Part shown: piece after piece, positions 1 to 8,213 of the stretch
How positions within the stretch are numbered: the first letter of the stretch is position 1
Layout of the letters: each line of letters starts with the position of its first letter
Source of the DNA: Alphaproteobacteria bacterium HGW-Alphaproteobacteria-7
GTDB taxonomy: Bacteria > Pseudomonadota > Alphaproteobacteria > Sphingomonadales > Sphingomonadaceae
Length of the DNA stretch: 43,216 nt
Reading direction: 5' to 3'
Assembly (NCBI GenBank): GCA_002842735.1
Contig: PHEB01000026.1
Coordinates: 1 to 43,216 of the forward strand
Program-made: the position numbers and the translations under genes
Notes under the pieces: generated by a model
What the model saw: the letters and a program-made list of their open reading frames with translations, nothing else
The model's database searches: none
Told to the model about the DNA's origin: nothing

Positions 1-95
1 CCAGCGATCCAAAGCCCTTCGTCTGGAAGGCGGACCCCGACGAAATCATCGCCGCACGTAACCGGGGGTTCCAAACGTTGGAGTCAATCCACTAG
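1..95 (+). pseudogene. IS630-type transposase, C-terminal remnant
   Basis: An open frame enters from the left edge and ends at a TAG at 93-95. It encodes about 31 residues, including KPFVWKADPDEIIAA and a final LESIH. From memory this is the usual C-terminal signature of IS630-family transposases, which move DNA by a DDE mechanism. The remainder lies outside the window, so it is unknown whether the copy is intact. Its stop codon falls inside the CTAG duplicated by the adjacent IS5 insertion, and no IS630 terminal repeat can be seen beyond it. Family call is from a short stretch only. Confidence 0.7.
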
Positions 96-873
96 GCCGT
101 GTTGACAAAAGACTTCAGCCATAGGCGTGTCGCGGCGAGGTTGAGGAAGCTCTCGAACGAGAGTGTGGTCTTGTCGTAGCGGGTGGCGATGCGGCGCTGT
201 TGCTTCAGTTTTCCGAACATGCGCTCTACGCGGTTGCGATCCCGATAGCGGCGATAGTCTGGGTGCTCGGGGACCTTGCGGTTCGAGCGGGGCGGGATGA
301 TCGGCAGGATGCCTCGGATCAGCAAGCTTTCCCGGAAGCGGTCGCCATCATAACCCTTGTCCGCCAGCAGCGCCTTGGGCGTAGTGACGGGGATCTCCAT
401 CAGCGGCTCGGCAGCGGTGTAATCGGAGGCCTCGCCGCCGGTCAGGATGAAGCCGAGAGGCAGTCCCTGATTGTCGCAGCGGGCGTGGATCTTGCTCGTA
501 AAGCCGCCGCGTGATCGACCAAGAGCGTTCGCACAAGCCCCCCTTTTCCGCCCGCTGCCGAGACGTGGCCGCGAACGCTGGTGCTGTCGATCATGTGCTG
601 CCAGTCGTCGGTCAGCCCCAGATCGACCAGCGTTTGCAGCAGGGCATCCCAGACGCCCTGTTCGGCCCAGCGCCGGAAGCGGACATAGACCGAATTCCAC
701 TTGCCGTAGCGCTCGTGCATGTCGCGCCAGGGGCAGCCCACTCTCAGCACGTGGAGCATGCCATTGAGAAAGCGCCGGTTATCGCCCGCCGGTCGCGCCC
801 AGCGACCACGCTCAGGCGGCAACAGCGGCCCGATCAGCTCCCATTCCGCATCCGACAAGTCCCCACGACCCAT
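92..873 (-). CDS. IS5-family transposase, made by -1 frameshift
   Basis: DDE transposase that cuts and joins the IS ends. The first frame starts at 873 (MGRGDLSDAEWELI) and carries the N-terminal helix-turn-helix-like part and the first catalytic Asp in MIDSTSVRGH. The second frame supplies the second Asp (ADKGYDGD) and the Glu (NRVERMFGKLK). The frames meet at a slippery run, AAAAGGGGGG on the coding strand (plus-strand 538-547), and the required shift is -1, as is usual in this IS group. It therefore looks functional, not broken. Its stop codon TAG (94-92) lies in the flanking CTAG, not inside the IS, so the target site completes the gene. Confidence 0.88.
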
Positions 874-942
874 GACTGCTCCTCAAAAAGCAGTCTTGAA
901 TCAGAACTCAGGGCAAATGGGAATCCCTTTTGTCAACACGAC
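96..942 (-). mobile_element. IS5-family insertion sequence (IS427-like), about 847 bp
   Basis: The ends are imperfect inverted repeats: GCCGTGTTGACAAAAG at the left (96 onward) and the complement of CTTTTGTCAACACGAC at the right (ending at 942), with one mismatch in 16. Both ends are flanked by CTAG (92-95 and 943-946), read as the target duplication. One transposase in two frames fills the element on the minus strand. Length, ends, CTAG target and two-frame transposase fit the IS427 group of IS5. The insertion separates the IS630 remnant from the membrane-protein gene to its right. Confidence 0.88.
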
Positions 943-1646
943 CTAGCGCCCCTCCGCCTCCTCCACGGCCAACGCCTACGAAACCACAATCGCCCCCGTC
1001 TAAGCCATCGAGGTAACTTGGTCCGAGGGGGCTTTTTCCATTGTCGAATTTCAACCCTTCGAATGTTGTCGGCAGGGATATAAGTGATGTTTGCGCCATC
1101 GTGCTTGTGAAGCACTTCTTTGTGATTGAACCATTCCCCCGAAGGGGCCTTCTCTGATGTCACGTAAATAGCAACGCTTCCATCTAATCCGAAAACACCG
1201 CATTCGAATGGCGCAAATCGATAAATACGCGTGTCGTCACACATAAGTAAGCGGCCATCCGACAGTTCTACAACAATCTGTGATGGTCGAAGGTCAGTTC
1301 TTTCTGCAGTGATCGAGAGCCATGCACTTGGAAGGTCGTCCGACCAAGCAAGCAGGTATCGCCTTGAGAATTTGCGAAACAGTGGGCCAATGACAGCCCG
1401 CCACAAGGCCCCAGAAAATGCAGCAACAACGAATGCAATGACCGCAGACAGGAGATCCGCAAAGTCTGCCTCTTTGCATACTGCCATAACAAAAGTTGCG
1501 ACCAAACCGAAGGCGATCGTCCTAAAAATTATATCAGTTGCCGTGTGATGTTGGCGAAGGCCTGAGAATGCGAGCAAGTAGGCAGCATATCCGCTGCCCA
1601 GCGACACTTGGATCGCGAAGGGTAAGTTTAAAATGTCCGTGTTCAT
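933..1646 (-). CDS. Hypothetical membrane protein, 3' end altered by IS insertion
   Basis: I do not recognise the family. The start chosen is the ATG at 1646 (MNTDILNLPFAIQV); an upstream in-frame extension looks non-coding. Three hydrophobic stretches occupy roughly residues 8-28, 36-56 and 62-88, followed by a soluble, probably cytoplasmic part containing QIVVELSDGRLLMCDD. The C-terminus is strikingly basic (WRRRRGARSC). The last codons and the TGA stop (935-933) lie inside the right end of the IS5 element, so the natural C-terminus may be lost. Base composition is more AT-rich than the neighbours, suggesting recent acquisition. Confidence 0.6.
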   Translation of the reverse strand: MNTDILNLPFAIQVSLGSGYAAYLLAFSGLRQHHTATDIIFRTIAFGLVATFVMAVCKEADFADLLSAVIAFVVAAFSGALWRAVIGPLFRKFSRRYLLAWSDDLPSAWLSITAERTDLRPSQIVVELSDGRLLMCDDTRIYRFAPFECGVFGLDGSVAIYVTSEKAPSGEWFNHKEVLHKHDGANITYIPADNIRRVEIRQWKKPPRTKLPRWLRRGRLWFRRRWPWRRRRGARSC

Positions 1647-1895
1647 AGCTGTTCGAATTGCTCGCAGATTTCCAAGAAAATCACAACCTGATTGACTTTC
1701 CCCACATTCACGCCCACATGCCCGCCATCGAAGCGCGCTAGCCATGCGTGAAGCGGCGGAAAACTAAAAGCATCCGCCCCGGCCGCGCCTCGGTTCTACC
1801 CAAGACTTCCCTTTTCACGCGGGCGGTTTCAACCCCCGCGCCGCGCGCCCGCTATGGGTTTCGCGCGCCGCAGATTATTTGCGAGTTTTATCTAC

Positions 1896-3428
1896 ATGAC
1901 GACTTTTGCTGAACTCGGGCTGTCGCAGCCCGTGCTCCAGGCCCTTGATATGAAGGGCTATACTACCCCCACCCCAATCCAGGAACAGGCCATTCCGGCC
2001 GTTCTCAAGGGCCGCGATCTGCTCGGCATTGCCCAGACCGGCACCGGCAAGACGGCCGCGTTCATGCTTCCCAGCATTGACCGGCTGCGCGAATCCGACA
2101 AGCAGATCCCGTTCAAATCCTGCCGCATGCTGGTGCTGGCCCCGACCCGCGAGTTGGCGGTTCAGATCGCTGATAGCGCCAAGGATTACGGCGCGCTCGC
2201 CGGCCTCAAAGTGCAGTGCATCGTCGGCGGCACGTCCGTCGGCAAGGATCGCAACAAGTTGCACCGCGGCACCGATATCCTCGTCGCCACGCCGGGCCGC
2301 TTGCTCGATCTGATCGATCAGAAAGCGCTGAACCTCAATGGGATCGAAGTGCTGGTGCTCGACGAAGCGGATCAGATGCTCGACCTCGGCTTCATCCACG
2401 CGCTGCGCAAGATCCGCGACATCACCCCCAAGGATCGCCAGACGCTGTTTTTCAGCGCGACCATGCCCAAGGCGATCAAGGAGCTGGTGAGCGGGTTCTG
2501 CAACAATCCGGTGCAGGTCTCGGTCACGCCGCAGAGCACCACCGCCGAGCGCATCGACCAATATCTGTTCATGGTGCAGCAGGACGAAAAGCTGTCCCTG
2601 CTCGAAATGATCCTCAAGGGGCGGCATACCGTTCCCGGCGCGATTGAACGCGTGCTGATCTTCGCCCGCACCAAACACGGCGCGGACCGGGTGGTGAAGC
2701 GGTTGGAGCAAGGCGGGATCGAGGCCAACGCGATCCACGGCAACAAATCACAGCCGCAACGCCAGCGCGCGCTTGACGAATTCCGCAAAGGCCGCGTGCC
2801 GGTGCTGATCGCGACCGACGTGGCCGCGCGCGGGATCGATATTCCGGACGTTTCGCACGTCATCAACTACGAACTGCCCAACGTGGCCGAACAATATGTC
2901 CATCGCATCGGACGCACCGCACGCGCGGGCAAGGACGGGATAGCGATTGCCTTTTGTGCCGAGGATGAACGCGCCTATCTCAAGGATATTCGCAAGGTCA
3001 CCGGCGCAGAACTGGAACGCTTGCCGCTGCCGGATAATTTCCGCGCCGTGGTGGAAGGCGAAGGGCCGACCAAGCCCGCCGCTCGTGTTCCGATGAAGCG
3101 CGTCAACCCCCGTCCAATTGGCCAACGTCCACAGGGCGATCGCAAGCCGCATGGTGAGAATCGGGGAGAGCGCCGCCCGGATGGCGAACGTCGCCCGCAG
3201 CAAGGCGAACGCCGCGCTGATGGGGAGCGTCGCCCGCAAGGTGATCGCAAGCCGCAGCAGGCCACGGGATCAGGCCGTCCCGGCGGCAATGGTGGCGGCG
3301 GTGATCGCCGTCATCCCGGTGGCGGTGCGCGCCCTTCGGGCAATGGCGGAGGCGGCGGTGATCGCGGCCGTGGCCGGGGTCGTCCCGGCGGCGGCGGGGG
3401 CGGTCGCCCACGCTCGGTCAACGCCTGA
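1896..3428 (+). CDS. rhlE: DEAD-box ATP-dependent RNA helicase, RhlE-like
   Basis: Unwinds RNA duplexes using ATP, in roles such as ribosome assembly and RNA turnover. The start is placed at the ATG giving MTTFAELGLS; 14 further in-frame codons upstream look spurious. The motifs appear in order: Q motif (GYTTPTPIQEQ), Walker A AQTGTGKT (46-53), PTRELA, TPGRLLD, DEAD (156-159), SAT, then in the second RecA domain RGIDIPDVSHVI and HRIGRTARAG. From about residue 395 the protein becomes a basic tail with GERRP and QGDRKP repeats and Gly/Arg-rich runs, typical of RNA-binding tails of RhlE relatives. No strong Shine-Dalgarno is visible. The gene is monocistronic. The exact subfamily (RhlE versus other DEAD proteins) is likely but not proven. 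Confidence 0.93.
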   Translation: MTTFAELGLSQPVLQALDMKGYTTPTPIQEQAIPAVLKGRDLLGIAQTGTGKTAAFMLPSIDRLRESDKQIPFKSCRMLVLAPTRELAVQIADSAKDYGALAGLKVQCIVGGTSVGKDRNKLHRGTDILVATPGRLLDLIDQKALNLNGIEVLVLDEADQMLDLGFIHALRKIRDITPKDRQTLFFSATMPKAIKELVSGFCNNPVQVSVTPQSTTAERIDQYLFMVQQDEKLSLLEMILKGRHTVPGAIERVLIFARTKHGADRVVKRLEQGGIEANAIHGNKSQPQRQRALDEFRKGRVPVLIATDVAARGIDIPDVSHVINYELPNVAEQYVHRIGRTARAGKDGIAIAFCAEDERAYLKDIRKVTGAELERLPLPDNFRAVVEGEGPTKPAARVPMKRVNPRPIGQRPQGDRKPHGENRGERRPDGERRPQQGERRADGERRPQGDRKPQQATGSGRPGGNGGGGDRRHPGGGARPSGNGGGGGDRGRGRGRPGGGGGGRPRSVNA

Positions 3429-3472
3429 TTGCTGCGGGATGCCTCGCGCTTCCCGCTCCATCCTTTGTTGTC

Positions 3473-3518
3473 GCATCGTAAAAAGCTGAAAACCGGTTCC
3501 CACTTTTCAGCACGATGC
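3473..3518. terminator. Long hairpin downstream of the RNA helicase gene
   Basis: GCATCGT (3473-3479) pairs with ACGATGC (3512-3518), and GCTGAAAA (3485-3492) pairs with TTTTCAGC (3504-3511). This gives 15 paired positions with a five-A bulge and a loop holding CCGGTTCCCA. TCTAAATAAAAG follows, with no clear U-run. It may terminate the helicase transcript, or be a dispersed repeat: the ACCGGTTCCCACTTTT core resembles a motif I recall in many alphaproteobacterial intergenic regions, unverified here. Confidence 0.5.
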
Positions 3519-3545
3519 TCTAAATAAAAGAAATTACAGCTTTTT

Positions 3546-3575
3546 GCGCGTCGATGGTTGCCGCCATCGACGCGC
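3546..3575 (+). promoter_or_regulatory. Perfect 12-bp hairpin in the gor leader
   Basis: GCGCGTCGATGG (3546-3557) and CCATCGACGCGC (3564-3575) are perfectly complementary around a six-base loop, ending 38 bases before the gor start. No U-run follows on either strand, so a simple intrinsic terminator is unlikely. It could be an mRNA leader structure or an operator. Confidence 0.4.
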
Positions 3576-3613
3576 TTCGCCATATGCGGCCGGTGACCTA
3601 CGGGAGCAGCGCA

Positions 3614-4966
3614 ATGGCCGACGAATTTGACTATGATCTCTTCACCATCGGGGCAGGATCGGGCGGCGTGCGCGCCAGCCGGGTTGCCGCAGCACACGGC
3701 GCGCGGGTGGCGGTGGCCGAGGAATACCGGGTCGGCGGCACTTGCGTGATCCGCGGCTGCGTTCCCAAGAAGATGCTCGTCTACGGCGCCCACTTTGCCG
3801 AGGATCTGGAAGACGCCAAGCAATTCGGGTGGACGATCGAGGGCAAAAGCTTTGACTGGGTCAAGCTGCGCGACAGTGTGCAAGCCGACGTCAGCCGCCT
3901 CGAAGGCCTGTATGGCCAGACGCTCAGCAACCATAATGTCACTGTCTATGATGAACGCGCGACCATCACCGGCGATCACCAGATCACGTTGACGAGCGGC
4001 AAGGTCATCACCGCCAAATATATCCTGATCGCCACGGGCGCGCGTCCGATGGTTCCGGACTTTCCCGGAAATGAACACGTCATCACCTCGAACGAGGCGT
4101 TCCATCTCGACGCCATCCCGCGCCGTATCCTGATCGCGGGCGGGGGCTATATTGCCAATGAATTTGCCGGAATCTTCAACGCATTCGGCAGCAAGGTGAC
4201 GATCGCCAACCGATCGGAAACGATTTTGCGCGGCTATGATGAAAGCGTGCGCGACCGCTTGCTGCAAATTTCGCTGACCAAGGGGATCGAATTCTGTTTC
4301 CACTCTGAATTCGAATCTGTCGAAAAACAGGATGATGGCAGCCTGCTGGTCAAGCTGACCGGGCAGGATGCGCGGGTGTTTGACACGGTGATGGTCGCGA
4401 CCGGGCGTGTGCCCAATATCGAAGGGCTGGGGCTGGAAAGCATCGGCGTTGCTACCGGGCGCAGGGGTGAAATCGTGGTCGACGCTTTCAGCCGCACCAA
4501 TGTCGATTACGTCTATGCTGTCGGCGATGTGACTGACCGCGTGCAGCTCACCCCAGTCGCCATCCGCGAAGGGCAGGCGTTTGCGGATTCGGTGTTCGGC
4601 GGGGTTGAGCCTTACGCGGTCGATCATTCCTGCGTGCCCAGCGCGGTGTTCAGCCATCCGCCGATCGCTGCGGTTGGCATGACCGAAGGCGAAGCGCGCG
4701 ACACTCTTGGCACGATCAAGGTCTATCATGCCGATTTCCGCCCGATGAAAAACGTCTTGTCGGGCCGCAACGAACGCAGCCTTTACAAGATGATCGTCGA
4801 TGCCGCGAACGACCGGATCGTGGGGCTACACATGATCGGCCCCGAAGCGCCAGAGATCATGCAGGCGGCGGCGGTGGCGGTGAAAGCGGGTCTGACCAAG
4901 GCCGATTTCGACGCGACCGTTGCTATCCACCCGACGATGGCGGAAGAACTGGTGCTGTTTAAGTGA
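3614..4966 (+). CDS. gor: Glutathione-disulfide reductase
   Basis: Cytoplasmic FAD enzyme that reduces glutathione disulfide with NADPH. The start chosen is ATG 3614 (MADEFDYDLFTIGAG), preceded by GGGAG; the longer in-frame start at 3554 sits inside a hairpin. The product is 450 residues, the normal length. Visible are the FAD-binding GAGSGG near the N-terminus, the redox pair in GGTCVIRGCVPKK (Cys44 and Cys49), the NAD(P)-binding IAGGGYIANEFAGIF, the second FAD contact YAVGDVTDRVQLTPVA, and the C-terminal dimerisation/catalytic stretch with IHPTMAEE. A palindromic repeat starts just after the stop. It is probably transcribed alone. Confidence 0.96.
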   Translation: MADEFDYDLFTIGAGSGGVRASRVAAAHGARVAVAEEYRVGGTCVIRGCVPKKMLVYGAHFAEDLEDAKQFGWTIEGKSFDWVKLRDSVQADVSRLEGLYGQTLSNHNVTVYDERATITGDHQITLTSGKVITAKYILIATGARPMVPDFPGNEHVITSNEAFHLDAIPRRILIAGGGYIANEFAGIFNAFGSKVTIANRSETILRGYDESVRDRLLQISLTKGIEFCFHSEFESVEKQDDGSLLVKLTGQDARVFDTVMVATGRVPNIEGLGLESIGVATGRRGEIVVDAFSRTNVDYVYAVGDVTDRVQLTPVAIREGQAFADSVFGGVEPYAVDHSCVPSAVFSHPPIAAVGMTEGEARDTLGTIKVYHADFRPMKNVLSGRNERSLYKMIVDAANDRIVGLHMIGPEAPEIMQAAAVAVKAGLTKADFDATVAIHPTMAEELVLFK

Positions 4967-4975
4967 CACTCCATT

Positions 4976-5056
4976 CGTCCTGAGCCTGTCGAAGGACTGC
5001 ACTTCTTCTCCCGCCAAGGCCCGAGTAAAGACAGTGCTTCGACAGGCTCAGCACGA
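4976..5056. repeat. Palindromic intergenic repeat, class A
   Basis: The left arm (4976-5000) contains CCTGAGCCTGTCGAAG and the right arm (5032-5056) contains CTTCGACAGGCTCAG. Over 25 bases the arms differ at only two positions and surround a 31-base spacer. The element fills the convergent gap between gor and the flavoprotein gene, so its RNA would fold into a stem-loop on either transcript. Confidence 0.85.
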
Positions 5057-5076
5057 GCGGGCTTTGGGTTATGTTT

Positions 5077-6180
5077 TCAGGCCCCCAACCGCGCTGGGCT
5101 GAACATCTCCGGCGCAAGGCCCGCCGCCGCGCAATCTTCGGGGAAGGGCAGGCCCAAAGCCGCGCTTGCCGCAATCCGTGACAGCGCGGGCGCGGTCTGG
5201 AAGCCGAACCCGCCTTGTCCGGCACACCACACAAACCCCGGCGCGCCCGCTGCGTTGCCGATCACCGGCAATTCGTCGGGTGCAAAGCTGCGCAGGCCCG
5301 CCCAGCTATGGCGGATGCGCCTGATCGCAAGCGTGGTCGCCTGCTCCACCCGGTCAGCCGCGATGGCGATGTCCAGTTCTTCGCTCGCCGCGTCGCAAGG
5401 GGCGGATGGGGTCTGATCCATCGAGGAGGCAAGCAACTGTCCCCGGCCTTCGGGGAGCAGATAGAAGCCTTCTCCGACCGTCTTGGTAAAGGGCCATGCG
5501 CGCACGTCCTCGCCTTCGGGCGCGGCGAAGGAAATCACGGTGCGCCGTCGCGGTTCGATACCGATGGGGGTGACGCCTGCCATCCGCGCTATCTCATCCG
5601 CCCATGCGCCCGCGGCGTTGACGATGATTGGGGCGGCGAAGTGGCCCTTTGACGTTGTGACTCGCCATACCTCGCCATAGCGCCGGATCGCGCTCACCCG
5701 TGCGCCGCACACCAGATCGCCGCTGTGGGCGCGCAGATCGGCCACGTGCGCCTGCAACATGGCGTTGGTGTCCAGCTTCAAGGAACCGTGGTCGAGCAGC
5801 GCGGCGGCGCAGGCTTCGGGCTTCAGCACCGGCACCAGCGCGCGCGCCTCATCCGGCATGATTCGCGCACAGTCACTGCCGAACTGTCGGTGCACATCCT
5901 CCAGCGCATCGAGCGCCGCCGCTTGCCCTGCCGAAGCAATATGCAGCGCCGGGTGCCGCACAGCGTGGGCCGCCAGATCGGGCAGGCTCAGCGCGGTCAG
6001 CGTCCGCACGATCCGCTCGCCCAAACCGTAATGCGCAAAGGCGACGCTGCGGCCCGAGGCGTGGTATCCGGGTGCGCTTTCGCCTTCCAGCACCACCACC
6101 CGCCCATGCCGCGCCAACCGCGCAGCCAGCGATAGCCCCGCAATCCCGCCACCGATCAATACCATGTCCGCCTGTTGCAT
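5077..6180 (-). CDS. FAD-dependent oxidoreductase, D-amino-acid oxidase/dehydrogenase type
   Basis: A DAO-superfamily flavoprotein, expected to oxidise an amine or D-amino acid. The start at 6180 (MQQADMVLIGGGIAG) follows AAGGACACTG, a good ribosome site, and beats the in-frame start 33 bases upstream. The 367 residues begin with the dinucleotide-binding GGGIAGLSLAARLA, followed by GESAPGYHASGRS, in which GRS is typical of the family. The C-terminal FAD contact is GLRSFAPDELPVIGN followed by GQGGFGFQTAPA, which resembles D-arginine dehydrogenases and related enzymes. The substrate cannot be told from sequence. It is convergent with gor and divergent from pccB, so it is not part of the propionate operon. 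Confidence 0.85.
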   Translation of the reverse strand: MQQADMVLIGGGIAGLSLAARLARHGRVVVLEGESAPGYHASGRSVAFAHYGLGERIVRTLTALSLPDLAAHAVRHPALHIASAGQAAALDALEDVHRQFGSDCARIMPDEARALVPVLKPEACAAALLDHGSLKLDTNAMLQAHVADLRAHSGDLVCGARVSAIRRYGEVWRVTTSKGHFAAPIIVNAAGAWADEIARMAGVTPIGIEPRRRTVISFAAPEGEDVRAWPFTKTVGEGFYLLPEGRGQLLASSMDQTPSAPCDAASEELDIAIAADRVEQATTLAIRRIRHSWAGLRSFAPDELPVIGNAAGAPGFVWCAGQGGFGFQTAPALSRIAASAALGLPFPEDCAAAGLAPEMFSPARLGA

Positions 6181-6277
6181 CAGTGTCCTTGCTCTCACCG
6201 CTATTTTTGCCACGTTGACGCTGAGCGAGCGCTAAGGCAACGCGTTTGGCAACAAGAACCACCAGAGGGGATGCCGA

Positions 6278-7810
6278 GTGTCTGCCAACATCGCCGAAAT
6301 GGAACGTCGCCGCGAAGCCGCCCGGATGGGTGGCGGGGCGGGGCGCATTGAAGCCCAGCACGCCAAGGGCAAGCTGACCGCGCGTGAACGATTGGACGTG
6401 CTGCTCGACGAAGGAAGCTTCGAGGAACTTGATGCCTACGTCGAACACGACTGCATTGATTTCGGAATGGAAACCCAGCGCATTCCCGGAGACGGAGTGG
6501 TGACGGGCAGCGGCACCATCAACGGGCGGCTCGTCTATGTGTTCAGCCAGGATTTCACCGTGTTCGGCGGCAGCCTGTCGAAACGCCATGCCGAGAAAAT
6601 CTGCAAGGTGATGGACACCGCGATGAAAGTCGGTGCGCCCGTAATCGGGCTCAACGATTCGGGCGGGGCGCGGATTCAGGAAGGCGTGGCCAGCCTTGGC
6701 GGCTATGCCGAGGTGTTCCAGAGGAATGTTCTGGCATCGGGCGTCGTCCCGCAAATCAGCCTCATCATGGGGCCATGCGCGGGCGGGGCGGTCTATTCGC
6801 CCGCGATGACCGACTTCATCTTCATGGTGAAGGATTCCAGCTATATGTTCGTCACCGGGCCGGAGGTGGTGAAAACCGTCACCAACGAAGTCGTGACGCA
6901 GGAAGAACTCGGCGGCGCGATCACCCATACCACCAAGACGTCTGTGGCCGATCTCGCCTACGAGAACGACATCGAGGCGCTGCTGGCGACGCGGCGGTTT
7001 GTCGATTTCCTCCCGCTGTCGAACCGCGAAGAACCCCCGGTGCTGCCGGTCGGCGATGCGTGGGACCGCGATGAGCCGAGCCTCGACACGCTGATCCCCG
7101 ATAACGCCAACCAGCCCTATGACATGCACGAAGTCATCGCCAAGGTGCTGGACGAGGGTGATTTCTTCGAGATTCAACCGGCCCACGCGGGCAATATCCT
7201 GTGCGGTTTTGGCCGGGTGGAAGGGCGCACCGTGGGCGTGGTGGCGAACCAGCCGATGGTGCTGGCGGGCTGTCTCGACATCAATTCATCGAAGAAAGCC
7301 GCGCGCTTCGTGCGGTTCTGCGATGCCTTCGAAATACCGATCCTGACGTTCGTGGACGTCCCCGGCTTCCTCCCCGGCACCGCGCAGGAGTTGGGCGGGA
7401 TCATCAAGCACGGCGCGAAACTGCTGTTCGCCTATGCCGAGGCAACCGTTCCCAAGATCACCGTCATCACCCGCAAGGCTTACGGCGGGGCGTATGACGT
7501 GATGGCGAGCAAGCACCTGCGCGGCGATTTGAACTATGCGTGGCCGACCGCGGAAATCGCAGTGATGGGCGCGAAAGGCGCGGTGGAGATCATCTTCCGC
7601 CAAGACCGCGACAACCCCGAGAAGATCGCGGAGAAGACCAAGGAATACGAAGACCGCTTCGCCAACCCCTTCGTGGCGGCATCGCGCGGGTATATCGACG
7701 AGGTGATCCACCCGCACTCGACCCGGCGGCGGATCGCGCTGGGGCTAAGGAAGCTGCGGACGAAGCAGTTGGAGAACCCTTGGAAGAAGCATGACAATAT
7801 TCCGCTGTGA
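6278..7810 (+). CDS. pccB: Propionyl-CoA carboxylase beta subunit (carboxyltransferase)
   Basis: Transfers carboxyl from biotin on PccA to propionyl-CoA, giving (S)-methylmalonyl-CoA. The start is GTG 6278, preceded by AGAGGGG seven bases upstream; the nearby ATG at 6271 is out of frame. The 510 residues match the family length. Landmarks are [34 protein letters not shown], the oxyanion-forming [12 protein letters not shown] and [12 protein letters not shown] in the N-terminal half, and [14 protein letters not shown] and [10 protein letters not shown] in the C-terminal half. It is the first gene of the propionate cluster; its partner pccA lies almost 7 kb downstream, separated by the epimerase, hydratase, mutase and bioB genes. 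Confidence 0.96.
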   Translation: MSANIAEMERRREAARMGGGAGRIEAQHAKGKLTARERLDVLLDEGSFEELDAYVEHDCIDFGMETQRIPGDGVVTGSGTINGRLVYVFSQDFTVFGGSLSKRHAEKICKVMDTAMKVGAPVIGLNDSGGARIQEGVASLGGYAEVFQRNVLASGVVPQISLIMGPCAGGAVYSPAMTDFIFMVKDSSYMFVTGPEVVKTVTNEVVTQEELGGAITHTTKTSVADLAYENDIEALLATRRFVDFLPLSNREEPPVLPVGDAWDRDEPSLDTLIPDNANQPYDMHEVIAKVLDEGDFFEIQPAHAGNILCGFGRVEGRTVGVVANQPMVLAGCLDINSSKKAARFVRFCDAFEIPILTFVDVPGFLPGTAQELGGIIKHGAKLLFAYAEATVPKITVITRKAYGGAYDVMASKHLRGDLNYAWPTAEIAVMGAKGAVEIIFRQDRDNPEKIAEKTKEYEDRFANPFVAASRGYIDEVIHPHSTRRRIALGLRKLRTKQLENPWKKHDNIPL

Positions 7811-7815
7811 ACGCC

Positions 7816-8049
7816 ATGGATGATTTTCAACTTGCGGGGCTTGCACTTGCCAAGATTATTTTAGCGGCTTGCTCCTTTGGGTCCGCGATATTCGTTGGTG
7901 TGAAGATAGGTGAGCGCAGCAACAAGTGGTGGGGCTGGATTTCGGGTATTTTGACTTTCGGCATAGTAGGAACGCTTTTGGCTTCCGCATCCTTGGCAAT
8001 TGATGACAAAATTTGTGCAATCGACCACCTAGCTAGTGAGTGTGACTAA
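7816..8049 (+). CDS. Small two-helix membrane protein, unknown
   Basis: A 77-residue ORF starting at ATG 7816 (MDDFQLAGLALAKI), five bases after pccB ends; a GTG at 7807 overlapping the pccB stop is possible. Two hydrophobic segments (about residues 6-30 and 40-63, the second starting WWGWISGILTFGIVG) flank a short charged loop, and the tail contains two Cys (KICAIDHLASEC). I do not recognise it. Codon use is markedly AT-richer than in the flanking genes, so it looks like an insertion into the operon. The next codon after its TAA is the ATG of the duplicated epimerase fragment. Confidence 0.55.
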   Translation: MDDFQLAGLALAKIILAACSFGSAIFVGVKIGERSNKWWGWISGILTFGIVGTLLASASLAIDDKICAIDHLASECD

Positions 8050-8112
8050 ATGAAACTCGGACGCCTAAACCACATCGGGGTCGCCAAACCAAAACCACCT
8101 TCGTCACCCTGA
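8050..8112 (+). pseudogene. Duplicated 5' fragment of the epimerase gene
   Basis: Bases 8050-8087 repeat the start of the real epimerase gene (8214 onward) with few changes: both encode KLGRLNHIGVA, here after an ATG and there after a GTG. Three of about 36 positions differ internally, two of them silent third positions. After the shared part this copy runs into unrelated sequence and then a palindromic repeat, stopping after 20 codons. It is not a functional gene. It probably marks the original start of the epimerase gene before a repeat-associated rearrangement. Confidence 0.75.
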
Positions 8113-8192
8113 ACTTGTTTCAGGGTCTATCCCGCCTCAAGCTCCGGCGGAGCGGGCCGAAGAATGGATGTTGAAACAAGTTCAGCATGACG
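8102..8192. repeat. Palindromic intergenic repeat, class B
   Basis: The left arm 8102-8122 (CCTGAACTTGTTTCA core) and the right arm 8172-8192 (TGAAACAAGTTCAG core) are inverted copies with two mismatches in 21. A second inner stem occurs in the spacer around CCGCCTCAAGCTCCGGCGG. It sits precisely between the duplicated 5' fragment and the intact epimerase gene. Confidence 0.85.
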
Positions 8193-8213
8193 GGATTAAA
8201 GAGGAATGAGCCA

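Noticed and set aside
92..873. IS5 transposase as a frameshifted pseudogene
   Set aside because: The shift is -1 at AAAAGGGGGG and all three catalytic acidic residues are present across the two frames, the normal expression mode of this IS group.
3546..3575. Intrinsic terminator before gor
   Set aside because: No U-run follows the stem on either strand; the T-run precedes it on the plus strand.
3311..4729. 472-residue open frame antisense to gor
   Set aside because: Shadow of the glutathione reductase gene and the Gly-rich helicase tail; no recognizable domain.
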